In this document: positions 6,990-11,282 of the stretch, piece by piece
Position numbering within the stretch: the first letter of the stretch is position 1
How the letters are laid out: every line of letters starts with the position of its first letter
NCBI GenBank assembly: GCA_964517795.1
Contig: CAZFDE010000083.1
Span: 1-11,282, forward strand
From: CAZFDE01 sp964517795
GTDB lineage: Bacteria; Planctomycetota; Phycisphaerae; Sedimentisphaerales; Anaerobacaceae
Direction of reading: 5' to 3'
Length of the DNA: 11,282 nt
Translations under genes and position numbers: made by a program
The notes under the pieces: model-generated
Database searches by the model: none
What the model was told of the DNA's origin: nothing
Seen by the model: only the letters and a program-made list of their open reading frames with translations

Positions 6990-8654
6990 CTATTCGACAA
7001 TCAGCCAGTCATTTGCGATATAGGCGAAATCGATCATCGTCACTTCGTGGCTCAGGTCGATATCGCCGGGGACGTGGAACAGCGTCAGAACACTGAAATC
7101 CGAGATACTGCGCATCGTGTCCCGCGCGGCAATAAAGTAGCGGCCGAATTCATACCCGCTCGGATACGGCAGGTTAACGTCAATATTGCCCGAACCGTCG
7201 GCCATGGTTACATCCAGCAGGTCCTCATCGAGATAGATCTCCACCGGCTCGTTGGGCGTATAATTATTGCCAACGATTTCGATATTCTCGCCCGGGGTGA
7301 TGGAATTGACCACCAGCGTCATATTCGGCTCATTGACCGCCTGCGTGTTGAACACAAACGCGGTTTCGTCGATCGCCGGCGTGGTCAGGTTTTCCAGCAG
7401 CAGATGAACCGGTATCTCGTCAGCCGTGATCTCCAGGATTTCCGAGGACAACTGTACGAAAATTGTATCGGTAAACGGTTCCAACTCGGACGGCAAATTA
7501 ATATCCGGATCCGTTGAATCACCCAGCGCATCGGTTTGCTGGAACATCGCGACCGGTGCAAAATCGATCAGCGAACCGTCAAAGTTCAATATTTGGGCCG
7601 ACGCATCGACCATCGGGTACTGACCGTTCAACTCCACCAGAATGCGTTTATCATATCCCAGCGCATCGCCGGTCAGACTGTTATTGTCCGTATCCAGTTC
7701 AATCGACAGCAGACTGTTGACGTTGTAGCTGTTGGGAAATGCGCCCGCAAGATGGAAAACCATATCCATCAGCCCGGCCGTCACTGATTCGGCATAGAAA
7801 TAACCGAACGCCAGGTCATCGTGGAAATCGATCATATAGGTTTCGTTCGGATCATCGACCCACAGTACCCGCGGCAGGTGATTGAAGATCAACACATTCT
7901 GCGGATGCATCCGCCGGTAATATTCCTCGCTGGGCGTCACGACATAATTTTTACCGAACCGCTTGGCATTCTCTTTGATTTCTTTGATCTGCTCAGGCGA
8001 TAAGTCGCTGCCGCGTTCGACACGATAAGGCGGCGTGCCGCCGTTATTCTTGTACATCAAGTTATTGGTGTCCAGCGGATGCGTCAAATGACCGTTCGCA
8101 TCGGACACGCCGGATAGGGTGCCGGAAACCTTCTTCTTGCCGACCAGCGTCAACGAATGCGCCAATTCATGCGCCAGGTCGTTGCCTTTTTCCTTATAGG
8201 CGTTGGGATCTGTTCCGGGGCGTTTCTTCATAAACACAACCGGCACCGAATACCAATGCCCGCCGTTGTTGGCATGGTAGGCCATCCCGTAATAATTCGA
8301 TTGTCGCAGTTCGTTGCCGTAAAAGACTTTCATGCCCTTGTACGTCCCGTCGGCATTTTTGATCTCGTTCATCGAACCGGTGACCACGCCATGCTCTTCA
8401 TTGGCGGCGATTTTACCGTCCGTGCCGGCGCCGTTGACATCGCGCCGGATGTTTTTCACCTCATACGAGATCATATATTTTTTCATGAGTTTGCCGGCCT
8501 CTTTAACGACTTCGTTGATCTCCTCGTCGGTTACATTGCAGCCCTTGACCACGTTGACCGTGATCGGGATGCGCGTGGCCGTCTCGGCCCACGTTAACGT
8601 CGAAAAAACAATTAAAACAATAATGATTGTGATAACGCTTTTGTGGATACACAT
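6990..8654 (-). CDS. Secreted zinc metalloprotease with dockerin-like C terminus
   Basis: This 554-residue protein has a signal peptide (hydrophobic 7-20, likely cut after TWA at 21-23). The zinc motif HELAH is at 162-166, followed by a GHLTH segment (188-192) and a Met-turn-like NNLMY (197-201), an arrangement like metzincin proteases with a long insertion before the third ligand. Residues about 270-440 are beta-rich and contain an acidic DTDNNSLTGD stretch. Residues about 449-526 look like an Ig-like or TIG-type domain. The end, about 530-551 (GDIDLSHEVTMIDFAYIAN then DWL), resembles a single dockerin-type calcium-binding segment, common in Phycisphaerae secreted proteins. It should cleave extracellular proteins; the substrate is unknown. 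AGGAGGG lies just before the ATG at 8654, a strong start. It is a single-gene unit whose 3' end abuts the prepilin remnant. Confidence 0.8.
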   Translation of the reverse strand: MCIHKSVITIIIVLIVFSTLTWAETATRIPITVNVVKGCNVTDEEINEVVKEAGKLMKKYMISYEVKNIRRDVNGAGTDGKIAANEEHGVVTGSMNEIKNADGTYKGMKVFYGNELRQSNYYGMAYHANNGGHWYSVPVVFMKKRPGTDPNAYKEKGNDLAHELAHSLTLVGKKKVSGTLSGVSDANGHLTHPLDTNNLMYKNNGGTPPYRVERGSDLSPEQIKEIKENAKRFGKNYVVTPSEEYYRRMHPQNVLIFNHLPRVLWVDDPNETYMIDFHDDLAFGYFYAESVTAGLMDMVFHLAGAFPNSYNVNSLLSIELDTDNNSLTGDALGYDKRILVELNGQYPMVDASAQILNFDGSLIDFAPVAMFQQTDALGDSTDPDINLPSELEPFTDTIFVQLSSEILEITADEIPVHLLLENLTTPAIDETAFVFNTQAVNEPNMTLVVNSITPGENIEIVGNNYTPNEPVEIYLDEDLLDVTMADGSGNIDVNLPYPSGYEFGRYFIAARDTMRSISDFSVLTLFHVPGDIDLSHEVTMIDFAYIANDWLIVE

Positions 8655-8757
8655 GCTACCCTCCTGTAATTGAATTGTTCATTGAACCAGACTATTTTTC
8701 TGCGCCCCCGCTTAATTGTTGACCATATGAAACCGACATGTCCCATCCTTCAACAGG

Positions 8758-8786
8758 AGTATATCACATCGGATTGCCGATGTCAA
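8758..8786 (-). promoter_or_regulatory. Near-consensus promoter of the metalloprotease gene
   Basis: On the minus strand a perfect TTGACA (8786-8781) and TATACT (8763-8758) are 17 bases apart. Transcription should start near 8751, giving a leader of about 97 bases. It is the best -35/-10 pair in the window. Confidence 0.8.
8766..8783. promoter_or_regulatory. Palindromic candidate operator inside the metalloprotease promoter
   Basis: ACATCGG (8766-8772) and CCGATGT (8777-8783) are perfect 7-base inverted arms around ATTG. The palindrome fills the spacer and overlaps the -35 box. A repressor bound here would block the promoter. No regulator is identified. Confidence 0.5.
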
Positions 8787-8799
8787 GTTAGAAATCGAT

Positions 8800-8821
8800 A
8801 AAAAAATCCGCTCTGAAACGG
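8800..8821 (-). terminator. Intrinsic terminator after the acetyltransferase gene
   Basis: On the minus strand CCGTT and AGCGG form a 5-bp stem (one G-T pair) with a TCAG loop, followed by ATTTTTTTAT. It lies about 53 bases after the acetyltransferase stop and just before the metalloprotease promoter, separating the two units. The stem is short but the T-run is good. Confidence 0.6.
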
Positions 8822-8874
8822 TTCAAGCCGCATGGGCGATCGATCTGCATGCAATGAAATGTTAGCCATCTCAT

Positions 8875-9603
8875 TCATGCATTTTTTTCTTTTGCAAAGT
8901 AAACGGGTGACTCGCCGAGGCGTGAGAGGATATATTCGGTTCGTTCGGTGCCGGGCTGACTATATCGACGTTTGCCGCGCGGGCCGAGAAAGCGTATTAT
9001 CTGCTGCTCGATCAATGTTCGTTTGCCGCCGTCGAGTCGGTCCATCTTATTCTGTACCGCATCGCTATCAAGAAGATTGTCTTTGCCGATGCCGACGGTT
9101 TCAAACGCGGCCAGGAGCCTTGCCTGTTCAACGCTGATCCCGGTTGCGTAAGCGGTCATCCCGGCCCGTTCGAAAAACGGGTGTACCCGCCCCATGGCCG
9201 CCATTGCCTCGACGATCGGAACATTAACCTGCGATAATGTTTCACGCACCAGTTTCGACGCCAGACCCAGTCCGCGAAACCGCGGCTCGATAATGACGCG
9301 CGATATCGTTCGCACCATCCGGTTCACTTTTTCGACCCGGGATGAATTATCCAGCCCGCTCAACAGATCGGCAAATACCCGATTTCGCATGCGGCAGTTC
9401 AGCGGCGGCCAGGCATAAACGATCACGCCGGCAACCGGACAATCATGCATCAATAGAGATCCGTCTTTGGGTTTGATCGCAAAAACCGAATCGATCGGCC
9501 CGGGTTGCCCGCTGCGATAATGGTACCGCTGCAGTCTGTGGTAATCGGTCATTTTCGCAGGGACGAATTCAAGTTCGTCGAGGATCGTGCCGGCGCTGTT
9601 CAT
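8875..9603 (-). CDS. GNAT-family acetyltransferase, partner of the adjacent ABC-type ATPase
   Basis: This 242-residue protein carries a GNAT acetyl-CoA-binding motif: VIIEPRFRGLGLASKLV at about 103-119, with R-x-x-G-x-G at 108-113, then VEAMAAMGRVHPFFERAG at about 131-148, where GNAT proteins have their last core strand and helix. Residues 1-95 precede the motif and probably form the first half of the fold; the C-terminal 80 residues are helical, basic and unassigned. There is no signal peptide, so it is cytoplasmic. Its ATG overlaps the ATPase TGA (ATGA), so the two are translated together. The pair matches COG2401, where the same ATPase and acetyltransferase are fused in one chain. The acceptor of the acetyl group is unknown for the whole family. 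Confidence 0.78.
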   Translation of the reverse strand: MNSAGTILDELEFVPAKMTDYHRLQRYHYRSGQPGPIDSVFAIKPKDGSLLMHDCPVAGVIVYAWPPLNCRMRNRVFADLLSGLDNSSRVEKVNRMVRTISRVIIEPRFRGLGLASKLVRETLSQVNVPIVEAMAAMGRVHPFFERAGMTAYATGISVEQARLLAAFETVGIGKDNLLDSDAVQNKMDRLDGGKRTLIEQQIIRFLGPRGKRRYSQPGTERTEYILSRLGESPVYFAKEKNA

Positions 9604-10247
9604 CGTTTGCCTCTGTTGTCAATGACGTGGGGCGGTTCAAAGAATCGCATTCGCACCAGAACATCCGGCGTCAGTTCCGCCAGAAAATCTTCCCTTGCCG
9701 AAGCAAGGACAAACGCCCGGCCGTATTTGCGGGCAACGCGTCCGACATTTAACGCCAGCGTCGAGGCGGTGATCCTATCGAGCGAACCGGAGAACTCATC
9801 GGCAAAGATAAAGGCGCTGCCGCTTGCCATAGCCGCAGCGATTCGAAATCGGTAGGCCTGCCCTTCGCTAAGCTGCGCCGGTGTAGTGAGCATACAAAAA
9901 ACCTCGCCGAGCCCGGCCGCCGTCAGCCAGCACAGCTTTTTGTTCAATATGCCGTCAATCGCATCAATCACCGCCCGATCGTCAGGTAAATCGATATCTG
10001 AAAGGTTTACCCGCCTGGCCGGGTCGATCTGTGCCTGAAGCGATTTGAGCATTACCGATTTACCGGTCCCCGAAGCGCCGGTGATAAAGACCACATCGCC
10101 CGGGTGAATATCGAGCTTACAGGTATGCACCGCGTTTCGAGTTCGGTATTTGCGGACCGTTATCCCGAACAGCCGCATCAGCGTGCGAACATCCTGACTG
10201 CTGCATAATGGGCGATCAAAATGATGTAATAGACTGCTGCTCATCAT
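9600..10247 (-). CDS. Soluble ABC-type ATPase, COG2401-like
   Basis: From the ATG at 10247 the protein has 215 residues. It has a single ABC ATPase domain without membrane segments: Walker A GASGTGKS (57-64), signature LSEGQ (126-130), Walker B AFIFADEF with Asp150-Glu151, and D-loop SGSLD (153-157). The switch position reads LASARED, with Ala184 where ABC ATPases normally have His. No transporter subunit is nearby. The LSEGQ signature followed by AYRFRIA, and coupling to a GNAT gene through an ATGA overlap, place it with the ABC-type ATPases fused to acetyltransferases. The frame is open to a GTG at 10271, but that codon sits in the loop of a perfect hairpin. A second ATG (10244) and one at 10178 are alternatives, none with a clear ribosome site, so the start is uncertain. 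Role unknown; it may drive or gate the acetyltransferase. Confidence 0.78.
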   Translation of the reverse strand: MMSSSLLHHFDRPLCSSQDVRTLMRLFGITVRKYRTRNAVHTCKLDIHPGDVVFITGASGTGKSVMLKSLQAQIDPARRVNLSDIDLPDDRAVIDAIDGILNKKLCWLTAAGLGEVFCMLTTPAQLSEGQAYRFRIAAAMASGSAFIFADEFSGSLDRITASTLALNVGRVARKYGRAFVLASAREDFLAELTPDVLVRMRFFEPPHVIDNRGKR

Positions 10248-10262
10248 TGAAACGGCGATTGC

Positions 10263-10279
10263 GGTGGGCACAACCCACC
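10263..10279. repeat. REP-like palindrome at the ATPase 5' end
   Basis: GGTGGG (10263-10268) and CCCACC (10274-10279) form a perfect 6-bp stem around CACAA. Palindromes of this GGTGGG/CCCACC type are common small dispersed repeats in bacterial genomes. The upstream GTG start candidate of the ATPase lies in the loop. It could instead be a translational control hairpin. Confidence 0.5.
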
Positions 10280-10299
10280 CGGTAAATGACTTGTGCCTT

Positions 10300-10313
10300 C
10301 TGACTGCTGACTG
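10300..10313. repeat. Tandem heptamer CTGACTG x2
   Basis: CTGACTG is repeated directly at 10300-10306 and 10307-10313, in the 112-base gap between the HTH gene and the ATPase. The gap holds no clear terminator or promoter, so read-through from the HTH gene is possible. Confidence 0.4.
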
Positions 10314-10383
10314 TCCCCTTGTCCGGCTATGCCACGTGTGCTTCAGGTATAGGTATTAGGGGAATATTTGGCTTGCTACTCGA

Positions 10384-10788
10384 TCAATTCAGCTTTTTGC
10401 GAATATCGCTGATCGTGCGATGAATCCGGTAATACGTGCTTTGACATTCGGCGGCGATACGGCGAATGGATTTGCCCTCCAGGAAATAGAGCCGCGCCAT
10501 GTCCATTTCCTCCGCGCTGAAGCGATTGCGACGCCTCAGACATTTTAGATACTCCCCGTCCGCGAGCTGGTTGAATAAACGTTTGACGCGGCGGGAAACC
10601 GTGCATTCGCTCAACCCGCAAAGGATTGCAATTTGCCTGACCGGCACACCATACTCAAGCACCATTTGCATTATCATCTTATTCTGCCCGTTCAGCAGGT
10701 CGATGCGGCTTCGTAACAGGTCTATTTCAGCCCGATGCTGAAAAAGGCTGTTATTGTCGATTCCTTCGTAATAAAGCGTATCTGCCAT
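10384..10788 (-). CDS. Small DNA-binding protein with two helix-turn-helix segments
   Basis: This 134-residue protein has no recognised family name. Two segments look like helix-turn-helix units: about 48-75 (VPVRQIAILCGLSECTVS then RRVKRLFNQL) and about 105-133 (GKSIRRIAAECQSTYYRIHR then TISDIRKKL). Both have the pattern of sigma-70 region 4 or resolvase-type HTH recognition helices. They are joined by a basic linker (CLRRRNRFS). There is no signal peptide. GAGGGG lies about five bases before the ATG at 10788, and a promoter is visible at 10832-10859. The gene lies 136 bases upstream of the ATPase ATG on the same strand, so it may be co-transcribed with and regulate the ATPase-acetyltransferase pair; that is inference. 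A phage-derived small terminase-like or recombinase HTH origin is possible, but no phage gene is nearby. Confidence 0.68.
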   Translation of the reverse strand: MADTLYYEGIDNNSLFQHRAEIDLLRSRIDLLNGQNKMIMQMVLEYGVPVRQIAILCGLSECTVSRRVKRLFNQLADGEYLKCLRRRNRFSAEEMDMARLYFLEGKSIRRIAAECQSTYYRIHRTISDIRKKLN

Positions 10789-10831
10789 GATCCCCTCACT
10801 TAATGTTTTGTATTCATCTAACTACAATACT

Positions 10832-10859
10832 ATTTTACCATATTACACAACTTTTGCAA
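10832..10859 (-). promoter_or_regulatory. Promoter of the HTH gene
   Basis: On the minus strand TTGCAA (10859-10854) and TAAAAT (10837-10832) are 16 bases apart. Transcription would start near 10825, leaving about 36 bases to the ATG at 10788. Confidence 0.55.
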
Positions 10860-11063
10860 GCTTTTTCTCAAAATATTTAGGTTTTTCCCGGATTTTTTTT
10901 CATATCATCTCAAAAAAACAATATTGGCGTGTCGGGCAATCAAACAAATCAATTCATTAAACGACGCTCGAATCGCACAAAACACCTATTTTGACCGCCT
11001 CAAAGGGTGTCGCAAAATAGTGTCAAAAAGTCGCATAATAACGAACACTAAAGGTCCGGTATT

Positions 11064-11072
11064 TGGTATAAT
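11064..11072 (+). promoter_or_regulatory. Extended -10 promoter at the right end
   Basis: TGGTATAAT is a TGn extended -10 element with a perfect TATAAT (11067-11072). No good -35 is found at the proper distance, which extended -10 promoters tolerate. Transcription would start near 11079, at the edge of the large palindrome. Confidence 0.6.
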
Positions 11073-11083
11073 TCAAAGCGATG

Positions 11084-11109
11084 AACGAGCGTCTTATAAG
11101 ACGTTCGTT
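11084..11109. repeat. 26-base near-perfect palindrome at the predicted transcript start
   Basis: AACGAGCGTCTTA (11084-11096) and TAAGACGTTCGTT (11097-11109) are inverted copies with one mismatch and no spacer. In RNA the mismatch becomes a G-U pair, although the tight centre would open into a small loop. It begins about five bases after the predicted start of transcription, so it may be a 5' leader hairpin or a site for a dimeric regulator. Confidence 0.7.
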
Positions 11110-11134
11110 GACGCAAAAAGAAGAAGGGTAAATG

Positions 11135-11215
11135 ATGAAGAGAACCAAGAGGAGCGTGAGTCACACCGGCCGTTTCGGCCAATGGCAAGTCCTTGTTTAT
11201 CTCTTCGATGTGTGA
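11135..11215 (+). CDS. Possible small protein or leader peptide, 26 residues
   Basis: AAGGG (11124-11128) lies six bases before the ATG at 11135; another ATG is directly before it at 11132. The frame reads MKRTKRSVSHTGRFGQWQV and stops at TGA 11213-11215. The product is basic at its N terminus and matches no family I recognise. It follows the extended -10 promoter and palindrome. A second tiny frame (ATG 11081, TAA 11129-11131) ends just before it. It could be a leader peptide, a small protein, or chance. A GGCCG/CGGCC hairpin (11168-11180) lies inside it. Confidence 0.3.
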   Translation: MKRTKRSVSHTGRFGQWQVLVYLFDV

Positions 11216-11282
11216 TCTTTGAAAAGCATATGTTTTTCGCGTGTTGTCCGGGTTGTTTCGTCTTGTGCATAATGGTGATGGT

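Larger units (their letters stand above)
10789..11282. other. AT-rich divergent intergenic region at the window edge
   Basis: This stretch holds the minus-strand promoter of the HTH gene, a plus-strand extended -10 promoter, a 26-base palindrome and two tiny ORFs with a purine-rich ribosome site, all listed separately. Between 10860 and 11060 it is AT-rich with no gene. Near-repeats GTGTCGCAAAATA (from about 11007) and GTGTCAAAAAGTCGCA (from about 11021) precede the plus-strand promoter. No tRNA or rRNA sequence is recognised. Confidence 0.55.

Noticed and set aside
1920..8728. A shared 13-mer TTGTTGACCATAT at 1920-1932 and 8716-8728, possible common regulator site
   Set aside because: A few shared 13-mers are expected by chance in a window of this size, and the surrounding bases do not match.
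10961..10980. A CGCTCGAATCGC stretch resembling a tRNA T-loop
   Set aside because: No cloverleaf can be built from the flanking AT-rich sequence; acceptor and anticodon stems are missing.
11195..11282. ATCTTTGAAAAG resembling the sequence often found before 16S rRNA, and a short Cys-rich frame from the ATG at 11230
   Set aside because: No rRNA sequence lies inside the window and the motif is too short alone; the frame has no ribosome site and runs off the end after 17 codons.
1..11282. CRISPR arrays, insertion sequence ends or prophage structural genes
   Set aside because: No regularly spaced repeats, transposase, terminal inverted repeats or phage structural proteins are seen.

Overview
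The window looks like a chromosomal segment of a Planctomycetota bacterium, most likely a Phycisphaerae or Sedimentisphaerales relative. This is inferred from family style, not from a marker gene. The clues are a secreted metalloprotease ending in a dockerin-like segment, the remnant of a planctomycete-type prepilin (C-terminal H..N...F.DG motif), a secreted low-complexity TPR protein, and AT-rich intergenic regions between moderately GC-rich genes. Several promoters match the sigma-70 consensus well and several intrinsic terminators are clear, so transcription units can be read directly.

Layout. A plus-strand sugar-phosphate isomerase/epimerase-like TIM-barrel gene (80-880) ends in a clear terminator. 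A consensus promoter then drives a plus-strand CsgG/LpoB-like lipoprotein (1100-1765). A 537-base convergent intergenic region follows, with several inverted repeats and no convincing gene. Next is a minus-strand operon, read right to left: dxs (1-deoxy-D-xylulose-5-phosphate synthase), nadK (NAD kinase) and a secreted TPR protein, 4649-6544 down to 2303-3727, with 17- and 7-base gaps. Its promoter lies just upstream of dxs and directly downstream of the terminator of a decayed prepilin gene (6676-6987). That fragment has lost its 5' end and carries two compensating frameshifts. Abutting it is a minus-strand secreted zinc metalloprotease with a dockerin-like tail (6990-8654), which has a near-consensus promoter with a perfect palindrome in its spacer.

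The right third holds the most interesting unit, also on the minus strand. It is a small double helix-turn-helix protein (10384-10788), followed by a soluble ABC-type ATPase (9600 to about 10247) and a GNAT acetyltransferase (8875-9603). The last two overlap by an ATGA and together match the architecture known elsewhere as one fused protein (COG2401, ABC-type ATPase fused to an acetyltransferase). Here it is split into two translationally coupled genes, and the ATPase appears to lack the switch histidine. The function is unknown.

The right end (10789-11282) has a divergent arrangement: the promoter of the HTH gene on the minus strand, and a plus-strand extended -10 promoter followed by a 26-base near-perfect palindrome and one or two tiny ORFs. 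The transcript runs out of the window.
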